A stretch of 64,000 bases of DNA from Triplophysa rosa (GCF_024868665.1 NC_079905.1:7294879-7358878); one strand, 5' to 3'; counted from the stretch's first letter, positions 50,275-62,181 are shown. Notes: generated from the sequence alone by a model not told the origin. A program made the numbers and translations.

Positions 50275-50279
50275 CTTAC

Positions 50280-52532
50280 TTGCTTCCCCAATGAAGCACA
50301 TTAGGTCACCCAGCTCCAGAGGGTTAGAACAAGGATGACATCATCAAAGGCGACCGAGCAGCTAATCTCGCAGCTTTGTTTGCTTCCTGTCACCTCTGAT
50401 GGATGGTTTCCATTTTGCCAAGTCCAAAGGAGATTTGTAAACGTCCAGAGTTGGACCCGGGCCCCTGATGGAGAGGCACAGGGCCGAGCGGATCAAAGCT
50501 GAGCCAGCCATCAACGCATGTGTGCACGACGCCCACGTCACATGAACTAAGGCTTTAGGGTCATATCTTTACAGATCATAGTGCACCTCATTCATAGATA
50601 GATTGAGTGCACGTGTGTGATTTCATACAGAAGAGCCTCGGGTAATATGGAATAAAAATACAGGGAGAGCTATATGAAAAAAGGGGGAAGTAGTTCAGGA
50701 AAAATGAGGAAGTAGGACAGACAGAAGGAAGGAAAATATTGTGTGTACTAATGAAATGACTATACTTACATTCTTAATGAGTACACAGAAGAAGAAAGGG
50801 AGGAGAGAAAGAGAGAATAGAAAAGAAAGTACAAAATGGACAAACAGGAAATGAGAGAGATACAAAGTATCACTGGCTGATATGTTTCAAAATCTTCTGA
50901 CTTGAGAAAGCAGATAATCGTGTACTATATTTGTCCATTATTACTGCATACTATATCTGATATGTGCAAATCAACAGCAACTTATGTGTTGAGTTGAAAA
51001 ATCTATTTTTTTATTCCATTGTAAACTTTGGCAATTTTGTTTCAAATCAAGCCACAATGAACAAACATTGTAGATTTATCTGATTCTTCTGTGGAAGAAA
51101 TTCAGAAAGAAATGCAGAAAGAAAGAAAGAAACGCAGAAAGAAAGAAAGAAAGAAACGCAGAAAGAGAGAAAGAAACGCAGAAAGAAAGAAAGAAACGCA
51201 GAAAGAGAGAAAGTTGAATAAATGTACTAGGAAAAGAAAAGGATAACATAAAGTGAACTAATGCGTTTCTGGGAGCATAAGGTAAAACTGAATATCCATA
51301 TCACCTGCTCCTCACAGACATCAGACCAATGTTTCACAGTAGGGAGACGAAGCTACTGAAATTGATTTCCTGTAGGCTTCTGGTGGCATTACCCCTGTCC
51401 CCTCAAACACCAATCTCAACATGCCCATATCCACGTCTGCCTGATCAGAGAGCGCAAGCTATCAGCTTTCCCTCATTAGGCCTGGAGAGAAGGATGAGAT
51501 CGGAAAGCAGACACGAGGGGAGAGAGAGAGCCCTGTCCATTTGCATTCCAAACCCATCGGGCGGGTGTCAATGGTTATGTTTGCGTCTGAATGTCAAAGC
51601 AATTTCAGATGCACCACTCAAGAAATTGAGAGAGATGGAGAAGTCGGAGAAAAAAAAGAAAAACCTACTTTCTGAATCAGTGAAGGGTGTCCGTCTGATG
51701 AGGATGCTGGGTCTGGAGAATGAGAGCGCCTCTGCCAATGAGATGCAGGCAAATTTGCAACATCTCTTAGAAATATCTGCACGGCAGAGGTTGGGAGCAT
51801 TTGCAGCCTCAAACAAACAGCACTTCTCATTGTTAGCTCATGTAATGGATCTCTTTTTTCATTTTCCTTTTTCGCTTTCAAGAGTGTTTGGCTCAGTCGG
51901 AACATCAGCCGATAATGTAATGTAAACTTACAAATGAAACCCTGTGCGATGTACCAGCATGTTCCTCAAAACAAAGAAACCAAAAACCTGTTAATTTAAT
52001 TAAAATATAAAAGATGAGAGTTATATTAGTTGATTGATTTCCATTTTTTAAGACAAATGATGTCTTGAAGCTGCAGCTGGTCACATTTCCATGATCAATA
52101 CCATAGAGGTCAGTAGCATCAAAGATATTTTTTTCCAAAAAAAAATCACAATTACACATGCCACTCATGCTGTTAAGACAGTCCAAAATGGTCAAATTTA
52201 CCATAACATGTCGTGACCTCAAGCCTAAACTGTAATGCCTCTGACCTTGGTCCCTAACAGTCATTAATACAACTGGTCAAGGAAATAACAAGGTGGTTTG
52301 GAAATCGAAGGAACTATAACGCTTGGGAGGACATGGATCAATACATGACCGGATCGATGACAAGGGTAGATCGACCCTGGTCGGCCTGTAAGGGTTTGAA
52401 AGGTCAGAGTGACCCTCTGTAAGAAATGAGGGGATCAGATAAAGATGAATTCTGTAGATGGAAAGGCCCGGAAGGTAATGAACGTAGTTAACAGTCACCT
52501 TGTTGGATCTTGAAGGAGCTTGTTATATACTT
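50280..52532 (-). other. epha10 intron with a long + strand open frame
   Basis: Contains a 198-codon open frame at 51329-51925 on the + strand (see findings) and a tandem repeat at 51100-51213. No Eph exon was seen. Confidence 0.4.
51100..51213 (+). repeat. Tandem repeat of GAAAGAAAGAAACGCAGAAA-type units
   Basis: About six units of 16-24 bases, each with AACGCAGAAAG followed by a variable number of GAAA or GAGA steps. Confidence 0.85.
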
Positions 52533-52840
52533 TTAAAGAGACAGTCTCCCCAAAAAATCTGTCTTTCTTTACTTGCATACTTGTTCCAAAACTGTATCAT
52601 TTCCATCCATCCATGAAGCCAGGCCATCTTATTCAGTTCATTGGCCATGACTTTCTTCCAAATTTTAAAGCTGATCTACAACCACATAAGACAAAGAAAG
52701 CAATAAAAGCAGTTCATGCAAATCTTTTTCAGCATTCTTCAAAACACAATTTTTGCGTTTCACAAAAGAAAGTCATATGGGTTTTGGATCGACGTGATTG
52801 TGAATAAACCGTGACATTTTTGGGTAAACTACTCCTTTAA
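52533..52840. repeat. Cyprinid fold-back MITE, diverged
   Basis: Ends TTAAAGAGACAGTCTCCCC and TTGGGTAAACTACTCCTTTAA. The core is much altered. Confidence 0.6.
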
Positions 52841-53360
52841 GAATAAACAACACACATTCATCGACAGCTACACACAAAAAACAAATACCATCAAACGGCG
52901 TACAATTTGTTTCATGCTCGCACTTAGACACACAATGTGTGACCCTGCAAGAGCACCCGGGCAACAATTAACTGCATTTGTCAGTCTGGTGTTTGCATAA
53001 AAAATGAAGCAGAAACACAATCAAGGCCACAATTAAGCTGTGAAGGTAAAAGGCTTGTGACCTTGTTGTGTAATTAACAGCTTCTTTCATTAGTTTTTCC
53101 TTTTTATTTGTGGGCACCGTTTTAATTAAGATGCAGGATGCTGTCGGGAAAGTTGAAAGGAATGTTAAGATTTTGCTAAAAATGGGCAAAATGAGAATTA
53201 GGGCCCGGGGTGCAGCTGTGCCAGGGGACGGGGATGAGAAGGAGCAAGCAGACACATGGAGGAAGAGATTAAGATTAGAGGAGGAACACACAAAGAACAG
53301 AACAATCGGTTCTATAGTACAAATGGACTGACAGAATAAAGAAAGGTGGAATGTCAGAAA
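52841..53360 (-). other. epha10 intron
   Basis: Nothing recognised. Confidence 0.4.
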
Positions 53361-53675
53361 CCGTCAAACGATTAATCACGATTAATCGCATCCAGAATAA
53401 AAGTCTGTGTTTACATAATGTATGTCTGTGTACTGTGCACATTAATTTAGTATTTATAAACACATACATGTACACAAACGTGTATATATTTAGAAAATGT
53501 TATATTTGCCAATAATTTAAATTACATGTAAATGTTTATTAATATTAACATTTTATTTTTTCTTAAATAAATGTGTCTGTTTTTATAAATACAAAAATAA
53601 AATGCACAGTACACAGACATACATTATGTAAACCCAAACTTTTATTCTGGATGCGATTAATCGTTTGACAGCCCT
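53361..53675. mobile_element. Fold-back MITE with GATTAATCGCGATTAATC ends, copy 2
   Basis: Ends CCGTCAAACGATTAATC and GATTAATCGTTTGACAGCCC. The inner CATCCAGAATAAAAG and CTTTTATTCTGGATG arms are perfect inverted repeats, better kept than in copy 1. Confidence 0.8.
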
Positions 53676-53694
53676 ATAGAAAACATAATGGCTT

Positions 53695-53872
53695 TGTTAG
53701 GAGTCTGTTCACTTTGAAGAAAGTTGGTAATCGAACAGCGCCGGCAACCATTCACGTCTATAGTATGGCACAAAACCAATGCTAGTGAATGGGTGCCAAC
53801 ATTCTTTGTTTTCTGCGGAAGAAAGAAAGTCATATAGGTTTGAAATGACAAGAGGGTGAGTATCACTTTAAA
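53695..53872. repeat. Cyprinid fold-back MITE, partial
   Basis: Core and right part only, ending AGGTTTGAAATGACAAGAGG and GTATCACTTTA. Confidence 0.6.
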
Positions 53873-54572
53873 ACCACCCATGTTCTCTCTTTGGTACCAA
53901 AGAGTCCACAAAGCTTTTAAGCATCGTTTTGTTTTCCTTAAAACAGAAGCTTCCGAAACATTAGGTTTACTGGTGCTCTACAGTATATTGGATGGTCTCC
54001 TGGTTCTTCATAACTTTGTCGAATGCATTTTTCATCTCGCTTAAAGACTTCACTCTTGCTCCAATGCATCATGACTGAATGTAGCCTTGCATTACACAGA
54101 ACACGGCAAAAAGGCATAGTGAATTCGTTCAGATAGTAAATTATGTAACTGCCACATCCAGGAATCCTGAAACAATGCATGATTATGCCATCAAGGATAT
54201 ATGTTGTGAACCATCATATGATATTAAACAGCACAATGTTCCGGATGAGTCTGTGTGAGGCGTTCATGCGATTTCTCAGCAATACGTGAAACTGGGATCG
54301 TGCACATATGTATGAACTAAATTATGGAGCAAATGTTAGTGGAATCATAATGTTCAACTAGAGCCGGAGAGTTGAAAGCACACTCCAGCTGGATCTTTGC
54401 TGTACCCTTGAATGACTTTAACTCAAGTCCCAAAAGGACGCCAGTGTACATTAAGTTCCTTGAAGCTGAAAAGCATCTGCTAAATGGAAAAACCAACAAA
54501 CCATAAACATGAGAGAGAAAGGTACGAATAAAAATATATGGGAGCTCTTCCTCGGGTTTTTACAAAGCAAAA
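53873..54572 (-). other. epha10 intron
   Basis: Nothing recognised. Confidence 0.4.
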
Positions 54573-54883
54573 TTTAAAGGGATAGTTTGCCCAAAAATGA
54601 AAATTCTGTCATCATTTTCTCACAGTCTTGTCATTTCAAACCTGCATGACTTTTTTAAGATATTTTGAGGAATGTTGGTAACCAAAAACCTTTGGTCGCC
54701 ATTGACTTGTATTGTATGGACGTATTCCAATGACAAGTCAATGGGTACCGCCGTTGTTCGGTTACCAACATTTTTCTTTTGTGTTTTGCAGAAGAAAAAA
54801 AGTCATACAGGTGACAAGTGAAATGACAAGAGGGTCAGCAAATGATGACATCATTTTCATTTTTGGGTGAACTTTAACTTTAA
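54573..54883. repeat. Cyprinid fold-back MITE copy
   Basis: TTAAAGGGATAGTTTGCCC at the left, GGTGAACTTTAACTTTAA at the right; both arms present. Confidence 0.8.
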
Positions 54884-55721
54884 GCACAGATTAATTATTT
54901 CTCAAATAAAACCTACAATGGTCATTTCAGTAAGATTTGAATTCATACCAGCAAAAAACTTTGCCTGACAGACTAAACCTCTGCTTTTAAATAGACAATT
55001 TTACCACACAAAATCATAGCTGCTATATAACTCAACAAACTTAAAAAGACCAAAAAAATTCAGGCATGGAAACAACAGCTTTTGAGCTTTGCTACAGCAC
55101 TGAAGGTCATTACAACAACAGCAGGTCAGAAAAACGAACGCCTTGAGTTTTAAAGTTCATTTTCTTCACATCTCGTTTGTTAAGCACTCAACCACAATAG
55201 AGCAAGAATACTGATTGCTCAAACCGTACATAAAAACTTGGACAGAACGTACTTTCGCCTCTTCCATGCCAGCTCTGAGGTGTTGGGTGTTCACACACAG
55301 CAGATGGGTTTAGAGTGTGTGTGGGTGTATCTATTGATTTCTTCTGGCCCGCGGTCCTGCGAGTGTCTCCCTTCCTCCTGCCTCACTTCATCAGTCTCAT
55401 CCGAGACTCGCTCCAGTCTAAGGTCTCCATCGCTCTTGGCAAACGATGGGGGTGGAACTCGCCAGACTAACCCAAGCATCCTCCCAAGATAATGGAGTTT
55501 TCAAGAAATATTGTGTAGGATGTTTGGCATCGCTAGAGATTCACTATAGACGTGTCTAATGATTGCCAGCTTGGCATATGGTTGTATATTCTTGTTTCTC
55601 GCTCTAAGTTTGGCATTTTTCGCTATTTCCTGAAGGACTAGAGGCTATGTGTGGCAGCCATGTGGATGTCCAGGACAAAACAGAATCATTAAGCATTTCT
55701 TTTTACATTTTACATTTCTTT
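54884..55721 (-). other. epha10 intron
   Basis: Two open frames at 55238-55492 overlap on opposite strands in a GC-richer patch. No recognised protein. Confidence 0.4.
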
Positions 55722-55954
55722 CCTAGACTGGTAACCATACAACTTTCTTCTGTGGAACACATTAATTTTGAGAAATTTCTCAGTGGTTTTGTGTCCAAAC
55801 ATTGGAAGTCAATAGGGTCCAATGTCGTTTGGTTACAAACATTCTTAAAAAATATCTTCTTTTGTGTTCTGCAGATGATAGAAAGTCTTACAGAATTTGA
55901 ATGACTTGAGGATGAGTAAATGAATTTTAATTTTTGGGTGAAATATCCATTTAA
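55722..55954. repeat. Cyprinid fold-back MITE, partial
   Basis: AATATCTTCTTTTGTGTTCTGCAG and GGGTGAAATATCCATTTAA are recognisable; the left terminus is decayed. Confidence 0.65.
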
Positions 55955-56470
55955 AAAGGCAAATGCAAAGTATACATACTGTATAGACAAAGTTGCTACC
56001 ATTTGCCCATCACCTATTACGTTTTTTGGTTCCTCTCTCACTTCTTTGCAAAGAGTAAATGAGCATAAGCCAGCAATCGAGAAATCGCTGGGCTTCATCA
56101 GAACTGTGAGATCTGGTCCTGTGCCCAGTTCTGCACACTCGCTAAAAATCAATAGCTTGTTTTTAATGGAGAAATCCTGGAGCATGGCACAAAGGCAAAA
56201 CGCAAACACTGGTGCGTTCTCAGACGTTGGCGCTGCGGCTGGAGCGGCTGCTGCCTGTGGCGACCCACAGATCAGTGAATCCGGCGCTGCATCCGTGATC
56301 GAGACTGCCGGAAGTCCCACTGCGGTTGGGAAACTCAAAGTCAAACTTTAGACACCCACAGAGAGGATGCTGCTAGGTTTTGAGAGGCACACTTGGTTGC
56401 ATTTAACTTTTAGTTGATTTCTATAAAAAAATCAGCGTGTATGAATTGGGTAGATTTCTTTCTAAATATA

Positions 56471-57002
56471 CAGTGGTCCCATAAAAGTATTTGGACACTG
56501 CCAACAAAGAATGATAGAGCTTTTCTTAAAGGGACAGTTCACACAAACAATGTCATTTACTCACCCTCTTGTCATTTCAAACCTGTATGACTTTCTTTCT
56601 TCTGCAGAACACAAAAGAAGATATTTTGAAGAATGCTGGTAACCAAACAACATGGAACTCCACTGACTTCCAGTGTATCGACACAAAGCCAATGCAAGTC
56701 AATGTGTACCGCAGTTGTTCAGTTACCAAAATTCAGAAAATGATGAAAGAACTTTGATTTTTGGGTGAACTATACCTTTAAAACCACTTTTCCAACGACT
56801 TCTAAGAAAGTAGTATGTTAAGTCAAATTGAAGTCATATAACCACAGGTTTGGTTCATCACATTAATTATAAACATGCTCCACAAAATCTGGCAACCAGA
56901 AAATACTTTCCAAATAATGTATTTATTGTTTAAAGACAAGGTTAATGACATGTATACAGTTTAAAGTGTATAGTAAGTGTCCAAATACTTCATGGCTCCA
57001 CA
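56471..57002. mobile_element. Tc1/mariner-like MITE carrying a nested MITE
   Basis: The left end CAGTGGTCCCATAAAAGTAT and the reverse complement of the right end (GTGGAGCCATGAAGTATTTG) both continue into GTATTTGGACACT. TA precedes the left end, as expected for Tc1/mariner insertion. No transposase. The fold-back MITE at 56526-56782 lies inside, so it inserted later. Confidence 0.75.
56526..56782. repeat. Cyprinid fold-back MITE nested in a Tc1-like element
   Basis: Complete from TTAAAGGGACAGTTCACAC to GGTGAACTATACCTTTAA. Confidence 0.85.
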
Positions 57003-57968
57003 TATTCCCTTATGTAATGCTGCAACACACAGTGCTATGTCTCATAAATGCAAACCTGTCCATCATATCTCTCATAACGACATCTCTTATCCTGCGTCAG
57101 GAGTTTTAGCATGCGGCCTGCGGCGGATTCCTGATAAACCGCTGAGGTACAGGACGCATTTAATGAACTATTCATGTCCTCCCTCAGACGTACAGGCCGG
57201 CGCCCAGTGTGGGCTGCACTGAAGTCCAGACAGACGGCAGGAGAGGTAGTCAGAGCGACAGGAAGATGGAGAGAGACAGAGAGAGCGAGTGTACCAAGAT
57301 AACCAGCTGAGAAAATGACATAAGCTATCCGGCAGTTATCCCTCTCGTTCGCGCGCGCCTCTGCACTCAGCAGTGAATTATTCAGAGTGAGGCCACTGCG
57401 AGTCACAGCCAAAGCGCTGAAATAGCTGCAGACCAGCGAGAGTGAGAGGACAAATATAACCAAAGACCGCTTACGATGCACCAGTGATACTAAATGCGCT
57501 GAGGAAATCTTGGAAATGGAGAAAAGGTGTCGAGTGCATTTGAAGGGACAGGACGCTCAAAGATTTAAACAGACACATTTTTGGAATAGGAGGACAAAAA
57601 GGATAAAAACTTCAGTGCGTAGGAAGCCTATAGCAACGGTTTTGCCACTATTCCATTCTATTCTATTTCAATGCATGTTAGCCAACCTGACCATCCACAT
57701 GCAGGCAAACACATCAGGTATGTCAGCTTTCTCCACGGCAACCACGGTCACCATCCCAACCCCATCAGGGAAGGTGACAGGCCTGGGGTCAGCGGTGACT
57801 GCGAACTCCAACACCACGTCAGGCTGGGCAGACTGACACAGCGACTCCAGCTGTGGTCACTGCAGACACATCGCAGCTAACAGCTGTTAAAATAACCTTG
57901 CCAAACGCAGGCCATTTTGTGCTTGAATGGTTAAATAATTCAGAGGTGTGACATATAATCGCTAAATG
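57003..57968 (-). other. epha10 intron with coding-like patch
   Basis: Holds (on the - strand) a 62-codon GC-rich open frame at 57671-57856 (see findings). No Eph domain similarity was seen. Confidence 0.4.
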
Positions 57969-58454
57969 TTAAAGGAATAGTTCACCTAAAATTAAAATTG
58001 CGGCATTAGTTATTCCTGTTGTTCCAAAGCTGCATGCTGTTATTTTTGTGACAAACAAATGGAGAAATATTATACTCTTCTTTTTTATACAACAACAATA
58101 AATTACCACTATCGGTCAAGCTCCAAACAGGACAAAAAAGACTACTAAAGTAGTCTACACGTGCAATATATCCCAAGTCTTATTTCAAATCTTCCAAAGC
58201 AATATGTCTTTGACAACTGGGTTATTCGGTTAGATATTTGGAAGAATGCTTATAACCAGACAGATTTTGCCCCCTATTGACCATCATAAATACAACGGTA
58301 GTCAAAAGTGCCCCAGAACGGTTTGCTGTCCTACATACTTCAAAATATCTTCTTTTGTGTTCAACAGAACAAAGAAATTTATACAGATTTGGAACAACTC
58401 GAGGGTGAGTAAATTATGACAGAATTTTCATTTTTGGATGAACTGTCCCTTTAA
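57969..58454. repeat. Cyprinid fold-back MITE, long variant
   Basis: TTAAAGGAATAGTTCACCT to GGATGAACTGTCCCTTTAA, 486 bases against the usual 300. The left 230 bases differ from other copies. Confidence 0.7.
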
Positions 58455-59203
58455 TAGTTAATGTGATCAAACGGCACATTGCAGAAAATTACTAAACAGT
58501 CCCAAAAAATACAAATGAAAAGCGTGGTGGTATGGATTTACATTCATGAGGATGCTCCAGTTAAGACATAACATGTCCCCAATGTCCAAAACTCTTTGAT
58601 CAGTGTGAGGGATTCTGGGAAATAAGCACATGAATGTTTTTATTACAGCCAGACAGGATCATTCCAAGGTGACACATCTTAATAAAAATCATCCCGGACC
58701 CCTGCTCAATCCCTTCCAGAGATTCTATAATTTGTCATACTGAACATTGCTAAGGAGATCAACCTTACACACACACAAAAAAGAGAGAGAGGATTAGAGC
58801 AGTGACAGTTCATTAGAGAGCTGGTGACATCATCCAGAGATGCAGGCATGACACATGGGCTAAAACGGGGTTATGTGAGGCTCCGATTAGGCTCACACAC
58901 ACAAAGCTTGTCAACACACACACACATACATATCATTGCCGCTGGAGCAATCAGCATTAGCGAGTGTTGCTTAGAGAGGGTCAGCTGGGGACTTGACCCT
59001 CAGTAACGCTGGCAGAGGGCACAATCAATAAATCAGCAACCTGCGGCTTACACCATCGCTTCAGTCAGGCAGGATGCCGATAAAAATAGTCGTTTGAAGA
59101 CTTATACAATGTTGGGGACAGACTGGAATTTTAAAGACAAAATTAAATCTCACTTTTAAGATATTACAGATCAGAGAAGCACCACTCTATTGCTTTGGGA
59201 TTT
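58455..59203 (-). other. epha10 intron
   Basis: Short CA runs near 58770 and 58910. Nothing else recognised. Confidence 0.4.
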
Positions 59204-59211
59204 GAACCGAC

Positions 59212-59598
59212 TAGGGATGTAAAAATATCACAATCTCACTGTGTGGTAATACCTCGGTATAACGTCCACGGCACGGTTTTTATTTCAATATTTAAAATGA
59301 CAAATGATGACTTGGAAATGTGCCGTAAGCATCCTCTTTTCTTTATCCTCTAATCATAACTGTTGCTTAGAGGTTTGAGTTATAGAATGAGATGGGTCAA
59401 ATGACCTAAAAATCCCTTTTATAAAATAAATAATTGCACCAGATAGACCTTGACAAAGGTAACATCTATTATTTTTTCTAACATTCTCTATGTTAGGCCC
59501 AGAAGACCTATTGTTTCATACAGTCATGTGACCACAATAATATTGAGACAATTTTGCTATTGAGATAACACGATATCGATAATATTGTTACATGCCTA
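59212..59598. mobile_element. hAT-type MITE with perfect target duplication
   Basis: Ends TAGGGATGTAA and TTACATGCCTA are inverted with one mismatch. GAACCGAC occurs on both sides (59204-59211 and 59599-59606), an exact 8-base duplication. 387 bases, non-coding. Confidence 0.9.
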
Positions 59599-59814
59599 GA
59601 ACCGACAAAATAAAATCTTATTTCAGATACTGAAGCGTTTCAGAATTTATTAAAGAATCACTGATACTATTGCTCAAGGATTTAAACGAACCCTCAGTCA
59701 CAAGTGTATGATTGATGATTCATCAACTTCTATGGCTTGTTAAAGAGATGTGCTACTAACTTTGCGATTGGATTTTTGAAATAGATTTCGCCAGAAAACA
59801 CACAACCTTCTATA

Positions 59815-60055
59815 GACAGTTTGAGCAGCAAAAACATAAACAAACGTTATGACAAACTTATCTTCTGGTAGATCTCCGCAAAAAATCAATAACTGCTGAG
59901 TAGTCTTCATTTAATTTAATACAATTAATATACAATAAAATATTAATAGAAATGAATATGGATAGAAATTAAATATTAAACGAACTGTTATATTATAACC
60001 AAACACAGACTGGAAGTTAACTTTGGGCAAGTGTGTACGTCCGATGAAACGGAAT
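59815..60055 (-). repeat. AT-rich dispersed repeat, copy C, partial
   Basis: Shares AATTAATATACAATAAAAT, AACACAGACTGGAAGTTAAC and the flanking GGCAAGTGTGTACGTCCGATG type sequence with copy A. The GTGTACC end is missing. Confidence 0.6.
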
Positions 60056-60933
60056 GCATTCGCAATGCATTGAACATCTTAGCAACCACATACCACAGCT
60101 TTGCCATGGCAACCACCCATGACACCCTAGCTTCACAACACAAGCCACCGTTCAAATTTTCTCTTAAAAATAACAAAAAACAAACAAACAATGTAACTAT
60201 CCCCTTTTTGAAATAAGTGCTGGTGTTCATGCTAATACACCATAAGAAAAAAAGAAGAAAAAAAAGAAAAAGAAAACAATTTCCTAGAAATGTTATTCAT
60301 AAGCAGGACAACCCACTATCTGCTTGTGTCAAAACCTCTCTAAGATAAACATCAAGAAAAATGTACGACTGATAATCAACGCCCTCTAATTTCATCTCAA
60401 CAAGGCCAATTTTAATTCAAAGAATCCATTTGCCAAATTTAATCCCCACTTCTGACACTTCTGATTGTACAACAACACGGAAGCACCTTCATATACGGCA
60501 TTGTGTGGGCTAAATTGAAAACAGCAACCGCAAATCATCATCTTATTTTATTGGCAGAAGAAATTAATTAAAGCTGTATAATTCAATGAGCCATTAGTAT
60601 GTGATTAATTTGATTTGATGCATTTGCCGGCTACGTGTTTTTGTACTTTTTTTATACTTGTTTCAAGTAAGTGTTCACGCCTGCCAGCTCTAAACAAGTT
60701 TGTACTTGTAAGCCATGATGTTTAATTAGATTTGAGTGAGAAAATGAGGGCTGTGGTACGACGAACAAGCTACTACGTGCAAAATAAAATGACATTATAA
60801 AACAGATTTTTATGGACTGGTGCATTCCAGGCGTGCCAAAACGCAAATATTTTAACAGCTATTATACATAAAACCTGTTCACCTTCACACACAAAGATAA
60901 AACCTGACCTTTCCTCTCCCTCACAAGACGTCC
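60056..60933 (-). other. epha10 intron
   Basis: An A-rich AAAGAAGAAAAAAAAGAAAAAG tract at 60245-60275. Nothing else recognised. Confidence 0.4.
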
Positions 60934-62181
60934 TGGGGCCGTTTCAGAAAGGAGGTTTAGTGAAAACTCTGAGTATATTAACCCTGAAATAGGGAAACTC
61001 TGGGTTTTCTGTTTCAGAATGTGAGGTATGTCAAACCCGAGAAAGCGGGGTAACTCAAGCCCCTTTCTAAAGGAGAGGTAACTTATACTCAGTCAGTCAG
61101 TAACCATAGTAACTTACTCTGTGAACCTAACCTGGTCGGGAGCAGGTTTTCTTTGGTAAACCCAGAGTTTATTTCGATCTCCTCCCCCTTTTAAAGCGCA
61201 AGTGGTGTAACTCATTCATTCATTAATACAGTCATTCATGGCACACATTTTGATCACACAGAGACCATCTCAGTGACTTATATGTCATATGTGCTTTTAT
61301 AGAGGATTCATGAAGAGGCTGCATTAATTCATTGGAATGTACTTTGATTTCAGGAGAGCAATTTAGGACCCGAGTGGAATTTTGTTATTTCCCTGTGCAT
61401 TTTTATTAAAACTGTACCTCTTTTCTTTACAGTGAATTAGATATATCAAAATATATCTCATCCATTCTTACATCAATAACATCAGCCACCGTACGTGTAT
61501 TACATCAGAGCATTATTTTCTATGGACGATGAGAAATGACTTAATAAAGTGTATAAATAAAGTGCATGAATAAAGAAATGAATAAATACAGACATACATG
61601 CAGAAATGAAGCGATAAAATAAACAAGTAATTTTTACGTGCAGCCATTCCAACTGAAATCTGCTCAAAGCAAGTTTCGAAGCGGCGATCAGTCTAATTTT
61701 GCACATGAGTCTGACGCCCTACAGGTGTCCTATACACCGTGATGTCTCATTCGCGTAACTAAAGCACTGATGGGGAGTGAGAACATAAGATTTGTTTTTA
61801 TTATTTCTGTTGTTTCATTCATTTAATGATTAATTTATGTGTTTATTGGTACATTTATCTATTTATTAATTTAAACTTAAGTCATTTTCAGGACATCAGT
61901 ATATCCACTTTATGCAGAGCGGAAAGTGTGCCTCACTCTCAAGTGCTTTCTGCCGCCATGTTTCTTTTTTTGGTGCCGTTGCCATGGTGAATCGTAATAT
62001 CGGAGCTCCATTGATGATGGCTTTTTAAGTGAGTAAGCCTACCCAGAGTAAATTGAAATAACTCAAATCAGCTGTTCTGAAACCAAAAACTCAAAGTTTC
62101 TCATTTCTAAGTAAACCAACTCTGAGTTCAAGGTTTAACCAACCTAGAGTTGGTTGAACCTCCTTATTGAAACGGGCCCCT
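60934..62181. mobile_element. DNA transposon relic with GGGGCCGTTTCA ends
   Basis: Left TGGGGCCGTTTCAGAAAGG and the reverse complement of the right end (CAGGGGCCCGTTTCAATAAG) pair over about 25 bases, and the inner AGGAGGTT also matches. 1.25 kb without an intact transposase. The layout is reminiscent of PIF/Harbinger-type fish elements, but the 3-base target duplication could not be confirmed. Confidence 0.65.

Noticed and set aside
55703..56344. 213-codon - strand frame as a protein-coding gene
   Set aside because: Part of it runs through a fold-back MITE and the rest has no recognised domain; kept only as a low-confidence finding.
57035..57481. 148-codon - strand frame near 57.3 kb as the missing ephrin-binding exon
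   Set aside because: It lacks every hallmark of that domain, is too short, and has no matching splice phase.
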